Shown: one piece after another, positions 51,252 to 63,240 of the stretch
Position numbering within the stretch: position 1 is the stretch's first letter
Layout of the letters: each line of letters starts with the position of its first letter
Source: Cristatella mucedo
Lineage: Eukaryota > Bryozoa > Phylactolaemata > Cristatellidae
Length of the DNA stretch: 64,000 nucleotides
Assembly (NCBI GenBank): GCA_009760855.2
Contig: WPIO01000022.1
Location: 2,235,001-2,299,000 of the forward strand
Reading direction: 5' to 3'
Made by a program: the position numbers and the translations under genes
Notes under the pieces: generated by a model
Seen by the model: the letters and a program-made list of their open reading frames with translations, nothing else
What the model was told of the DNA's origin: nothing
The model's database searches: none

Positions 51252-51515
51252 ATGTAATGTATCTCCGTCTGTAACTCCACAAAGTCATAAAGACCATGTG
51301 GGTGTTACGCAGGAGAGTTTTGTATATGTGCACTCACAGCCTAAGCGGCTTTGCGTACGCATTCGGTAGCCAACAGACTTCGTCTCACGCAACAAAGAGA
51401 AAGTGGGAAGCATAGCAGAGTCAGGAGAGCAGTTGAGGTAGTAGTAGCATGGAAGTAGCAGCTCAGGACCGCTGAAAAGGATGAGCCATAGTCGGCAGTA
51501 GGAGAGTAGTTGTAG
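51252..51515 (-). mobile_element. LINE B 3' end
   Basis: Same 3' UTR as the copies at 32.9, 40.4 and 56.4 kb (tctccgtctgtaactccaca, tgtgcactcacagcctaagc, aacaaagagaaagtgggaag). Confidence 0.8.
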
Positions 51516-52199
51516 AATGTTGAACTTCCTGCCATAGGCACAGTGCCCACGGAACCGTATTAAGTGCTCTAAGGAAATCGATAGAACACGCGACCGGAAA
51601 CCAGAGATCGTGAATGTAATGAGCTAAGTCCTACGTGTGCGATTCATCCCAAGACTCACTGCCGTCAGACTTCAGTGTGGCGCCACGGCCTCCTCTATGC
51701 CTCAATTAATGACCGCGGCCTCTAAGAAATGGGGAGCAGGGGTGGGGTGGGGGAGTTCCAACTAGGCGTAGGGAAATGTCGGAGCTTCTCTTGGTTTCAG
51801 ATGACAGTCTCAATCAATATGGAACTCCACCATCAAATTAATTATCAATTCTGGATTTAAATATCTCCTCTCTCCTCTCTCTCTCTCGCGAGAATCTCTC
51901 ATTGTTCTCGATTAGACTTTGGATGTTAAAGAAGAAAGAAGGCCGTTAGTCAGACAAGAGCTTCACATTGTACTCTGTTTTAACATGTGAGCTCTCACTG
52001 CTGAAATCAGTGCGAGCCGAGTTTGCAACATCCGGGCAAGGTGGCTACAGGTGTCCGGAAGTCGCCCTGCTCCATTCGCTGTCGTAACCAACTGCACAGC
52101 CCCAGGTTCGGCCAGTCCATAGTTCGATCAGTTGAGCGGGTCTGAGACGAACTACGGTCATGGAAGAAACATTTCCGCCTAACTCCTGCAGATTAGCGC

Positions 52200-54750
52200 C
52201 GATGGCGGCGGAAGCCCAGACAGAGCCAATCAATTACGCGACCTACAACCTCCCCGCCAGTGGGCGCGGCCAGCCATCGGTGCGGTCTCCCTGCCCTACG
52301 CTGGCCGGGCAGCAGGCGGCAGGAAATGCCTGCCCGACGAGCGGCCAGAGCCGGAAAGAAGGTCGCCAGCGGGCCGGCGCGTCGCTGCAGCGGCGCGCCA
52401 CAGCGCGGCTGCAGCGGCACGCCGGCCAGTGGTGACGCTGCAGCCGAGACGCGACGCGAGCCGTCGCAGGGGGAAGGGGACGGAAGGAAGCACTTTCTGC
52501 TGCGCACCCCGCCGCAAACGGCGGTGCGCGTTCGAAGAGAGCGGTCAAAGTTTCCGCCGCTGTCTCGCTCGCCACTCGCCGGTCGGCTGGCGCATCGCAG
52601 TCGGCGCTCGCGGCAGCGCCCGCCGAGAAGCAGCGCGCCGCCTCGCGGGACCGCGCGCGGACCGGACGCGGGGCGCGTCAAGGCGGAATTAATGACGTGT
52701 CCCAGGTGCGCTCAGCCGGGCGCAGAGGAAAAACACGGGCGCACCGCCACATTGTCTCGGCATCCGGTCGCGTGCGAGCGAGGCAGCGCCGGCCGCGCGC
52801 GCTACCGCGCGAGATCTCAGCCACCCCCTACCCCACCCCACCTCACACTCGACCGGTTCGTAGACCCGCTAACGGGTGGCTGGCGGTACTATCGGGGAAT
52901 AGAGGATTCCTTGGAGGGAGCTGGAAGGGGGCCAAACGGTCTGGCTAGCGCGGCGTGCGAGACGCCGCCGCCGCAGGCAGGGTAGGCGGAGCGGCGGCGT
53001 CCGAACCTGTAAAAAGTACGCTCGCGCCAGCCGGTCGGCCGCGATGCGTAAGATTCAACGAGCGGCTCCAAACGGCTGCTGCGACGGATGGCTTAGCTTT
53101 AGGGCCCGCAGGGGGCGGGATGGCTCGACGGGAGGAGGAGACAGGCGAGCGGCTAATACTCACGCTGCTGCCGCCGCCGCCGCTGTTGCTGCTGACGAGC
53201 GGCCGGCACTCGAGAGCGGCTGCGGCTGATTCACGAGAACGAGCGCTTCGCGCCCGAACCTTTGACGGTGGGTGGCACCTTATCCAGACGACACGGTTGG
53301 CAGTAGAGCAGCTCTGTCCGACTATTCTGCTCTGACGGCGCTCCGGGCGCGCTTGCAAACCAAATGAGCAAGCGAGTTCGCGGACGACGCTCGGAGAACG
53401 TCGGTCGGTTCGGGTCAAAGGTCTCGGCAACGGACACTAGACTCCGCCCACTACGTCGAACGACATCTGCGGCCGCCTGCGTCTGCGGCTCCCTACGGTG
53501 AGTGTGCAAATGAGACGCTAACATTCTCCAGAGTATCGTGTTTTTACTAGGGCGAATTAGGCCACATTCTTCACGCGAGACGCGAGACGATCACCAAGCC
53601 CGCCACGTCAAGGAGAAACGCGGACGCGCGAGCGCTTCGGAAGCCGCGGCGGCGGCGGCAGCGCCGAATTCACCTCGTTGCGCTAAGGGGGCGCGGTCAT
53701 GCGCTCGACTGCGACCGACTCCGCTGCGTAAGGTTTATATGCGAGCGAGCACATGACCGGGAAGCTAGCATACGACGGGCGCAAGCTTGAGCAGGATGGT
53801 TCGGCGGCGCGGCGGGTCGCTCGCTCAGAATGTAGCAAAGTCTCGACTCTGCCGAAGCCGAGTAACCCGGAGTATCCCGAAGTGCACCTCGGTGCACCGT
53901 TCAGGGGCTGGCGCCTAGCCCGCGATGCAGCAGCGGCATTCGGCAGCTGCTGTGGATCCACTGTTGAAATCGATTCCCGTCGATTTTAGCCGTCCGTCCG
54001 CTACTCTCCCCCCCCACCTCAGTCACTTATCTCCTGCATACGGTCATCGTTTACCAGACGCTTATCGCGCCCGTCGCACCCGGAGCGGCGGCGGCGAAGC
54101 CCGAGGTCGGCCCGCACCACCGCGCGGTTGGACCATGCGTCTAGCTACCCCCCCCCCCTGCGACTATTGACCTTTGACCCCCTCGGGCTGCAGTCTCGGG
54201 CAGCAGTCGCTCACCGTTCTCACTTCTCCTAGCGCAGCGAGCGGCCGAGTCGATAGCAACAGCCCTCGCCGCCGGGTCCCCCCTCGCCCCACTTCCCCCG
54301 CTGCACGGTACAGGCGGCAGATGTACGGTGCGCGGCAGGCCCTCTTTTTTGTACCTCCTCCGCGCCAGATCGGTGCGGCCCGACGTCGGTCGGCCTACGA
54401 AGAACCCCGGCAACAGTTCAGGGTAGTGCCGGCCGGAGCTGCGGCCGTGAGAACCTGGCCGCACACCCAACCAACCCCCATTCCGACCGACCAGAAAGGG
54501 TCGTCGCTTCAGTTTCTCGCGATTGGCCAGGCGTCAGCGAGTTCAGTCTCTCTCCGCCTATCGTTGGACTTGGTAATAGGTGCGCCCCTGCTAAGCGGCT
54601 GCCACCGCGAGCCGCCAAACGGCACGCGGCGACGCTACGCTGCGAGCCAGCGACGCTACGCCTTTACATGCCGAGACGTACGTCTGCTCGCGAGCGCGTC
54701 AGTCCGCTGTAGCTGGCACGAGTCGTCGACGAAGCTCTTAGAACGAGTCA
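52200..54750. promoter_or_regulatory. CpG-rich island, probable promoter region
   Basis: This stretch is strikingly rich in CG dinucleotides (for example 52370-52440, 52540-52690, 52780-52810, 53600-53680), unlike most of the flanking sequence, and is open in several overlapping frames as GC-rich DNA usually is. It lies upstream of the minus-strand PHLDB1-like gene and could hold its first exon. A strong donor, GGCAGCAGC|gtgagt, lies on the minus strand at about 53163, after an open stretch. No ATG starts that frame. The island could also serve a plus-strand transcript; no such gene was recognised. Confidence 0.5.
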
Positions 54751-55804
54751 CTTTCAAAAAATGTTTCCGTTCACCACTTCCGGCTTCCTGATGCATGGCG
54801 ACTATGCGACCGACCTAATAGCTGCGGACAAGCTTAATAATAAGTCAAGTGGCACGACCTCGGCGACCTCGAGATCGATTCATCTAGCGAATCTGTCCGT
54901 GAGGAATCTGTCTGGAATCTGGGCGCAAGCTCCGTAAGTACTCGTCATTGGATGAACACATTTGAATGAAATTGAAAATGAAATTTGTTCTGCATTGCAG
55001 TGCAAACGAACTATATCACGCTGGCAATCAAGACGAACCGCTGGAGAATGCCGCCGCACAGACAAAAGCACCCAGGTGACATGCTTAAAGTCCGTTTAAG
55101 TGTAATCGTTTGGTAATACTTAAGTTGGGGGTCGCACTTCTTCCAGCGAATCTCGCGGCCGAAGCTCCGACCTCGGTTTCAGGCGCTTCAGCCGAAGCTT
55201 AAACGACGAATGCGGTCGGTCGGCCGTGCGACCGGATGCTTAAGTAGCTGAGCGAGAATGATGCATTATTGTCCCGATATCGCGACGCTTGCGCCCATCG
55301 CGCGCGCCCCTTCCCCCCGTCCCCCAGTATATCTCGGATAACTAGGCAATACCCACTCTCGTTGACAAGTCAGAGCCTTTGTCACCCCGACATTCCAGTG
55401 TCGCCGTATGACAACCAGAGACCTGGATCTGTCAATGTGAGTGACCACCAACGCGTAAGTCTTAGTATCTGAGGATTGCGAGAGCGAGATATAATTCGGC
55501 CAGCAGGCCTGGCAGTGGCGCGATAGACTTGTAAAGCCGCCACTTCCCTGAGCCTACGTATACGCTTATTGTCAATGCCACCTCTTGAAATCGCATGCAC
55601 AACCAAAGGAAGTACCGAAGCAACGCTGAGTTTTAGACGGCCAGAGTCGAGATAAACCCAGTAGATGTGGAAGCTGAGGCGCGTAACCTATTCAACCTCC
55701 GCCCCGGTGGACGTGACGTGAAAGTGCGATTCGTGAGAGTGCCGCCCTAGTTTGGCCCAGGGGTCAAGCTGCTTGGTTTGGCCCAGGGGGGGGTCAAGAA
55801 AAGT

Positions 55805-55945
55805 GCTCGACTTTGGCACACCGTGGTCGGTCGGTTTGCTCACCTTTGAGACCAAGGTCGTGGGCTCAAGTCCTGTAGCACATGTGAAGCGCCTGAATAG
55901 AGATTAAGTTCTCTTAGGGCGCTATACAAATGACTTAGGTATTTA
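55805..55945 (+). mobile_element. SINE S2
   Basis: Box B aaggtcgtgggctcaagtcc, then cacatgtgaagcgcctgaat and the LINE A-like tail agattaagttctcttagggc. Confidence 0.75.
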
Positions 55946-56228
55946 GTTTTTCTTCTCGGGGCGAGTTTTGATCGCTCGTCAGGCAAAGGGCAGTACCAAA
56001 TGAGCTTGAAAAGTTAATACTCGAGTCCGAGTCGAAAAGCCTGCACTCTGCTTCGCCCCGACACACCCTAATCTACGCATGCAGACGCTCGTTCACTCGC
56101 GATTTTAAACTGGGGCAGTACTAGCGACATCGCGCTTCGAGCGGCCGATGACCGGCGGTTCATTGCCACCGCCCAACATATTAGGCTGGGCTCAGAAAGA
56201 CCCAACCCCGCCCGCCCGGGTTAATGTA

Positions 56229-57097
56229 CAGTCAACCTCGGTTATAAGCAACTCGCTTATAAGCAATTCTCGGATATAAACAGCCTATGGCTCGATGTCT
56301 CGATTTCTTGTCCCGTCCTCAACATACGGAGAGTCTCGGTTATAGGCAGCTCGGTTATAAGCAAACCTCGCTTACAAGCCATCAATTTTCTGTTCCCAGC
56401 ACCAGTTTTTCATCGCTTATGTAATGTTATGTAATGTATCTCCGTCTGTAACTCCACAAAGTCATAAAGACCACGTGGGTTTTACGCAGGAGAGTCTTGT
56501 ATATGTGCACTCACAGCCTAAGCGGCTTTCGGTACGCAATCGGTAGCCAACAGACTTCGTCTCACGCAACAAAGAGAAAGTGGGAAGCATAGCAGAGTCA
56601 GGAGAGCAGTTGAGGTAGTGAGTAGCATAGAAGTAGCAGCTCAGGACCGCTGAAAAAGATGTGCCATAGTCGGCAGTAGGAGAGTAGTTATCGTTGCGTA
56701 AGAAGCTTACAAAAGCAACTCGTAACAAAATGAATCGATTTCGTCTTATCAAAGCGCCAGTCTGCATAAAATCATATTAAAAAATTTGGTTTTGCTGTTT
56801 ATGGAATTACTGCTTCGGTATTTCTCGCGGGCACTTGTGTCTTGTTGGTGCGTTTGCGGCGGTGACGTCACGCGTCTCGAATGGTCATGACGTACATACA
56901 TAAATAACGAGAGGCGCTTTTCGCTTCGTTGGGTTAATTTTACGAAAAACTTCAAAAACTACGAAAAACTGTATACAACCTTTTTGAATAAAATGACGCT
57001 CGAGCATCGCCTGTAAGAAACTCCGCCTGCAAGCAACCTCGGTTATTGGCAAATTTTTACGCTGGATTTTCGGGGTGCTTATAACCGAGGTTGACTG
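56229..57097. mobile_element. TA-flanked DNA transposon with perfect 22-bp terminal inverted repeats (pogo/Tigger-like, non-autonomous)
   Basis: The left end cagtcaacctcggttataag (plus ca) is an exact inverse of the right end at 57076-57097. Both ends are bordered by TA (56227-56228, 57098-57099), the target duplication of the Tc1/mariner/pogo superfamily. Further subterminal copies of ctcggttataagca occur at 56263-56400 and 57040-57060. The element is 869 bp, about 285 bp of which is an inserted LINE B end. No transposase frame was recognised in the remaining ~580 bp, so it looks non-autonomous. Confidence 0.85.
56424..56708 (-). mobile_element. LINE B 3' end nested in the DNA transposon
   Basis: Same sequence as the 51.25-kb copy. 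It ends on the low-coordinate side in a short aatgt-type repeat (gtaatgttatgtaatgtatc) as other copies do. It sits wholly between the transposon's inverted repeats. Confidence 0.8.
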
Positions 57098-57099
57098 TA

Positions 57100-58340
57100 A
57101 TTGGGCCACCGCCTTGACCCCCCCCCCGGCGTAGCGATACGCGATCGGGCGTTTCAAGTTACCCCAGTCTCGCCTCGCAGCGAATGCAGTTAATAAGCCG
57201 GTATCGGCGGGTGCGCGGCTCCGGTGTAGCGATCTAGTTTTCTTTAAACGTAGATACGGAAACAGTTCCGGCAGCAAGCCGGAACAGCTTTCGCGAGCGC
57301 CCGCGTCTCTGCTGGAGCTGCCGTCCGATGTCACGTCGCCCTGCCTGCTTATGCGCATGCGCGCTTAACCTAACTGGCGATGGAAACGCACAGGACCTCG
57401 CTGTAAGTAAAAATAGTAAAATGATAGCTGCCGTTTTCTCGCTATAGTCACGCTACACTCGAAATTTTGGTATCCGTCCCATTCACATTGTTTGACAATC
57501 TAGAATTATTCGTTTGCAAGATGTCGCTGAAACGACCGAGATTCCATTTAATCGACCGTCCTCAGCTGTAGGATTAACGCGTTTAGGATCCCGTTCATTT
57601 TTGCTGCCGTTCGTGCATTGCCCATCAGATAATGCTAGGCGAGCCGTGCTAACCGAATTTATCCTCGCTCTAACTGCAGACTTGCGTGCGTCTCCTGCTT
57701 CTGCTGTAGCAGTTAGCGTAGCGCCAGGACACTAATGTATGCATCACCTGTGGCCAATAGTTAAGCCATTGACTCAGCGAAGCGTCGAAACGCAAATGTA
57801 ATACGCTATATTCTTGACGCTTCGCTGCGGTGGCGGTTCGCCGAGGAGCTCTCAAATATGTACTCGCTGAAAGAAATAAATATAGGCAGGCTCGTGGCTT
57901 ACGTTGGCATGTCCACTATTTGCGACCGTCTGGAATTACTTGAGAATCTCGGACGGGAGGAGATGCACACAATAAAGGACTCGCGGAGTCGTCGCGAGCA
58001 CTCTTCGATCTCTCTCTTGCCGACACCGGTTGACCCAAGCCGCGTACGGTGTAATGTCGGCTACGTAATTGCATTAGCAGGCGGCTATCCGGGTGGCCGC
58101 GCGGTACAACTCGATTTGTGCATCTGTAGCTCCTACGGATCTGCGGCGCACAGTGCAGCGTCCCCTTCCCCAGGGATGCTGTGCGTGAGCGAGAGACTTG
58201 GACAGATTAACGCGAATTTGACTGGCACCCGCTCCTTTCGGTTGCCCGTGTCAAAGCAAGCTGAACCGCCGGTATCTAGTGTATTTGTTGGAGATGTCGT
58301 TTAAGTAGGCAGCTAGCTGTATTTGATTAGCACCTGGGAG
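57100..58340. other. stretch without recognised gene or element
   Basis: It contains open frames on both strands, including a plus-strand one at 57858-58304 starting MYSLKEINIGRLVAYVG, but no splice-supported or family-recognisable coding exon. CG dinucleotides are more frequent than in the left half of the window. Confidence 0.35.
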
Positions 58341-58343
58341 CGG

Positions 58344-58588
<245 letters not shown>

Positions 58589-58691
58589 GCGCCAGCGTGC
58601 TTTCCCTTCTCTCACTCACTCACTAATTCACTCGCTTACCAAGCCGCTAAGCACATACCGACCGAACACCGCTACGGACGGGACTAAACAC

Positions 58692-58966
58692 TTGACAACG
58701 CCGTAGCCTCTCTAGCAGCTTGGCCGGGAGGCGGAAGAGACTAGCCATGGCGGAAGACACTAGAGAGCTCGCCTCGTCGGGCTCAGCCGCCAGCTTTGGG
58801 AACGGCGCAGCCAGGCGCTGCGAGCGAGCGTGGAGCAGGCTCTGCAGCAGCCGCTGCAGCAGCGAGAGTACGTCGCGTCGAGGAAGTGAGAGCATCTTGT
58901 TCCGGATATCGATCTGCAAGCTGATAAACGAAGCTCGATCGATATCGAATGCTACGAGCGCGGCCT
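58692..58966 (-). CDS. unidentified gene, second putative exon
   Basis: It follows acceptor cacaaatttcag and completes a phase-1 codon, reading KAALVAFDIDRASFISLQID, then IRNKMLSLPRRDVLSLLQRL and LQSLLHARSQRLAAPFPKLA. It ends KLLERLRRCQ at donor TGTCAA|gtgttt (phase 0). The regular Leu spacing suggests an all-helical protein. The first exon joined to this one is longer than chance open frames with this composition usually are. Downstream exons beyond the (CT)n array at 58.35-58.59 kb were not found. Confidence 0.4.
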
Positions 58967-59124
58967 CTGAAATTTGTGTCGAGCTCGCTTTTGGCTAACG
59001 CTCGCGGCTTACTGTAAGAAGGGCCCGACCGAACTCGGCCGAGCCGAGACCGATCTACGCCGCCGCCGCACTAGCGTGCATGCGCAAGACGACTCGCTGG
59101 ACTGGCGCTTCCGCTGGAGCCTAC

Positions 59125-59276
59125 TGAAATCGAGTACGACGAGTGAGCTGCGCTCGGTGAGCCATTCAAGCAAAGGCTCCGCGATAAGCATTCTAGTGAA
59201 AATCTCGCCCCCCTCCCGAAAGAGCTCCGGGGGAAGGATCTGCAGCTGCTGGCATATGTCCCGCAATGCGCGCGGA
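59125..59276 (-). CDS. unidentified gene, putative exon
   Basis: The minus strand reads SPRALRDICQQLQILPPELF, then REGGEIFTRMLIAEPLLEWL and TERSSLVVLDF, an amphipathic-helix-like sequence with normal codon use. An in-frame stop (TAA) lies just before the acceptor cttcgccag. The polypyrimidine tract there is poor. The end at TTCA|gtaggc is a modest donor, phase 1, and joins the exon at 58966 to make a Lys codon. The family was not recognised. Confidence 0.4.
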
Positions 59277-59829
59277 CTGGCGAAGTTTTGTCCTTACTCT
59301 GCTCTCTCTCTTTCTTTTTCTCTTCCTCTCACTCTCTTTCCCTAGCTCGCTCTCCCTCTTTCTGTTTGGCTTACATTCTAGCACTTGCTCTGCATAACCG
59401 GCACCGTCCTGTTTGCCCCTGCGCTTAGACTACGTTGAAGACGCTCGCTGTGCGGCTTCCACGCCCTTCCGCTGAACTACTGCGGCCGCAAGTACTGCGC
59501 TCCTCGCAATGGCGCATTGCGTAGTATCAGTCGACACACAACGCAAATGCCGGGAAAGCCCCGAGCAATGGAAACGCGGCTAACCGTTTGTCTGGGCAGC
59601 ACACTTGCTCGCAAGTAATATAATACGCCGATAGATGCGGCGACGGCGCCCATACCTTAACGTAGCAAGTCCATATCTACAGCATAGAGAAGTCGATTTG
59701 ACAGCGACAGAGGGATACGGGCGTTCTCCAAGACGCATAGCAACTCTTACGGGGCTAAATGGCTTAGAGCGAAACTCGGGTGCCAAGGCCAGCTCCAGAT
59801 GGGCATTTAAACAGCTTTCATTCTTTGGC

Positions 59830-60312
59830 TCCACCCTATCTATAAGATCTACTCTCCCACCAGGCCGAGTACCACCCGCTTTTCGGAATCTAACTGTTTA
59901 CCAATGCCCCATACAAACCTCAAATCCTTTGGAGGCCGTGCCTTTAGTTCGTATGCTCCTAAAGCCTGGAACCCACTCCCGACTTGCGTCACAACATCTC
60001 CTGACTTGACCTCATTTAAAAAGAAATTAAAAACGCAACTATTTATGACTGCACTTAGTGGGTCGCTACGATTCGTCCTTTAAGTGCTTATGCGTGCTGA
60101 CACTGTGCGTGCTGCCACTAACCACATTTGCATGCTGACCCAGTGCATGTCACGCTTAACCATGTAATTCATATTGTTTATCAAGCATGATACCGCTCAC
60201 CATTCGATCGCGTTTCCTTTGCAGCCAATATAAAAAACATAGAGAGAGAGATTGGGTTCTGTGGGGCGCTTTATTAAGTGTATTATTACTATTATTATTA
60301 TTATTAATGCAC
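59830..60312 (+). mobile_element. LINE A 3' end, well preserved
   Basis: Encodes PPAFRNLTVYQCPIQTSNPL and the PKAW/TH-type ORF end (tttaaaaagaaattaaaaac). A full 3' UTR (gtgcttatgcgtgctgacac, tgtttatcaagcatgatacc) and a tail with ATT repeats to 60306 follow. Confidence 0.85.
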
Positions 60313-60429
60313 GGCTTCGGGGTTTTCTATGGCCTTGGCCGTCGACTGTGGCGTATAGGTTCCTAGCCAGCATGAGTCAAGAGCCGCGGATAGGGAATAG
60401 CGGTCGTACTCTCGCTGATTTAGCGCGCC

Positions 60430-60765
60430 GTCCTTTCAGCTAGGAGGGCAGTCGAGTCTGGCTGCTGTTCGAGACCCCCACTGGTTAGTGTACGGAGCGC
60501 GCGGTACTGAGCGCTCAGTCCCGACAGAAAAAAGCAGCTGCGGCGACGTGAACGACATTTCGCCGACATCAATTCGAACCCGAGTGCTTCGTTTCGCTCG
60601 AACACTCCGGCGCGGTCCCTACCCCCTCCCGGCCAAGGAGCGTGGAGCGGCGGCCGCGGCTCCACGCCACGCCGCTCCCGACTGAGCGCCTCGCAGTGCC
60701 TGCACGAGCAGAGCCGTCGCTGTCGGTCGGAAATGCAGCAGAAAGAAAGGCGCGAAGCGTTGCCA
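60430..60765. promoter_or_regulatory. CpG-rich stretch, possible promoter of the unidentified minus-strand gene
   Basis: A locally CG-rich block lies 1.2 kb upstream of the unidentified exons, ending at an ATG on the minus strand (60766, MATLRAFLSAAFPTDSDG) next to AT-rich DNA. The frame stays open for 65 codons, but no convincing donor or family match was seen. Confidence 0.25.
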
Positions 60766-60924
60766 TTTGGATTATTTTAATTAATTAAAATTAAAATCAA
60801 TTATCTTAATATCGGCAGGACCAGTAAAATGGTCGGCGCGCGTGGACCTGGACCCGGAATTCGCCAACACTTTTAGCTTAGAATCAACGGTAGGGTCCAT
60901 TCGACACACACTCGGCGGTTGCTA

Positions 60925-61080
60925 GTCGTGGGAAATTCAGACACAATTTCGTCGTTGGTGACGGTCGAGGAGGAAAGGATGGAGGGGGTAGGAATAGGGG
61001 GCTGCCCAGGTCGCTGCCACCGCTGCAGGGAGGGGGATGCCACACTGCCCCCTGGCTCTGCTGCTGCCGGCAGCAAATGG
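60925..61080 (-). repeat. dispersed repeat R, copy 2
   Basis: Matches the block at 35.65 kb in the same orientation (agacacaatttcgtcgttgg, tgacggt, aatagggggctgcccaggtc). Class unknown. Confidence 0.5.
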
Positions 61081-61399
61081 TGGATGCTACCACCCTGGTG
61101 TTTACCTAACCGGCGAGGAAAACACGCGAAAAGAGCTTGTGTTTTTTTTTTAAATATCTGAAGCAACTTACAGCTTCAACACCACCATCCTTGAAGGATA
61201 TTTGCGTGTAGTACATTAGGGGTAAATGTCGAGGAAATACTACTGAGAAGACTGTTCCAACAGCCAGAAAGCGTGCTTGAATTGCATTATCTGCAATCGT
61301 GGAAATGTATAGCCAAGCTTATCCTACTGAAAGAAAAAAAATCAACTCCCGCGGAGCTGACCAAGCGGAGCATTTCAAATTTCACATTGATCCATCAAG

Positions 61400-61545
61400 T
61401 ATTGGCCGAGTTAGGTTACGCTTATTGTCATTAAGCATGCTGCCGCTAACCATCCGATTTTGCTTCCTTAGCAGCAAATGTAAAGCGCCTAGAAAGAGAT
61501 TATGAGATCTCTTGAGGGCGCTATACCAAAGATATTATTATTATT
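61400..61545 (+). mobile_element. LINE A 3' UTR and tail
   Basis: aagcatgctgccgctaacca, gcagcaaatgtaaagcgcct, then the tail and ATT repeats. Confidence 0.75.
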
Positions 61546-62221
61546 ATGTAATTTAAAAGGCGAAAAGCTACACTGTAAAGGAAAGCTGTTTAAAAGTCAC
61601 AAGCATATACCTGAACAAGCTGCAATAAAGTACCTCGATGTAGCAAGGTTCAATAAGTTGAGACAAGACAAAAGTCGCTTATGATACAGATATTGATACA
61701 TTTTTTGTAGACATGTTGCTTCCAGGTTACTTCCATGTTATGCATGACTTGCCTAATCGTCTTTTAATGCTTTCCTTTAAGCGTAAATCGCCAAAACTTC
61801 AGATCTCATTTGTAACTTGTTTGCTTTTTGAAAGGTATCATAAACAGTAATTAGATTTTTGGACCAATATTCTCAGTATTTTATTGACATTTAATCGCAA
61901 GAATATTGCCAAGTAAGTTTTACTGAATGCACCACTTATCCCTTCTATGCAAGTATATCTCAACGACTGGTAAATAGCATTGGCTGAGTAATAATAAAGG
62001 ATTGAACGCAAGCAACAACGAGCGTGGGCAACAGTTCAGATATGGTTCGAAACGATGTAAGTAGTCAACGATGCGGGAACAAGTAATAACCAAACTGATT
62101 ACCAAGGAACTGAAGAAATTACCAACAGTTTTGGCGTGGTCTAGAAAGACTTACACTCGAACATGTAACACTTTGAAGGTTTTACGGGTCTTCTTGTCAA
62201 AAAGCGAATTAACAATTACAA

Positions 62222-63040
62222 TAATTTTATAACGTACGCCCCAATAGAACTAAATTTCTCTCCCAAGCACTTTACCCGGGCTGAAAAGGAAGCCTGGCGA
62301 CGGATTAGTCATAACATATGCACAGCTGTAGAACGGACAAGCACACAAAAGACAATGCGCTCGGGCGGAGCGTACGTTGAGGAGCTGGTCGTTTTTTCTT
62401 AGCTTCGTTTTGAATGCCGTCAACTCAGGAGACGGCCGTGCGTGGCCAGTCACGAGTGATTTCCAGGCTCTGGCAAGCATTACTTGGAGGCTCTGGCAAG
62501 CATTACTTGGAGGCACGGCCTTCCACATTAGTTAGGGGCACAACGCACTACTGGAGTCAGAAGAGGGGGTGACCTCACCAAAGGCTTTTTTTATTCGAAA
62601 GTAACTCAGATAGGTGGGCTCGAATAGGAAGACGGGTGTACCGACCGTCATTTGAAAAACCCTTAACGTGTTCGACACAAGTTCGCCAACCTTGACCATT
62701 CCAGATGTGCCGGCAGTCTCGGAGATGCATTTTGGGGTGGGGGGGACAATAGTTCGCACATCTCTAAACCCGACCTCGCCGCGGTCTGAGGGTGCTACCG
62801 GCAACTATCGGTCAAGACCCCAGCTGCTCGCGACTCTCTCGAAAACACCAAACAAGTTCATATCGCAGGTTTTTGAAGCTGGTAAGCAAACCAAGGTGGC
62901 AGCCTGCATCTTGCCACACAAATATTGCCTCCTCATGCAAATTCTATCCCCAGGTGATGTATGTAGGAATTACTTCCCTAAAAGGCAGCCATTATTGAGG
63001 CTTTTTTTTATTACTGGGATGCCATGATTTGCTGGATCAG
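62222..63040 (-). mobile_element. LINE A2 subfamily 3' end
   Basis: Matches the 30.8-kb copy (gaaaaggaagcctggcgac, ggattagtcataacatatgc, ttttgaatgccgtcaactca) and runs into coding remnants. It contains a 27-bp tandem duplication at about 62465-62518. Confidence 0.65.
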
Positions 63041-63120
63041 CACACGTATGCATATAGCTGAGTATATTCGGCTGAGTACACACGGATACAACTCAGCATG
63101 TAGAGGAGGCTTATCATCAT

Positions 63121-63240
63121 CATCATCGCGAGGTCGTGGGTTCAAATCCACGTGCAGTGGGCGATCCTTAAATCGCTGCTGCAAGCTGTGGTGATAGCCG
63201 TAAAGGCTCTTCTGTCGCAATACATTGCAGAGGCACCAAA
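63121..63240 (+). mobile_element. SINE S1, 5' head shortened
   Basis: Box B gtcgtgggttcaaatccac, then the S1 body (gtgggcgatccttaaatcgc, gtggtgatagccgtaaaggc). The last part (tcgcaatacattgcagaggc) is diverged. Confidence 0.6.
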
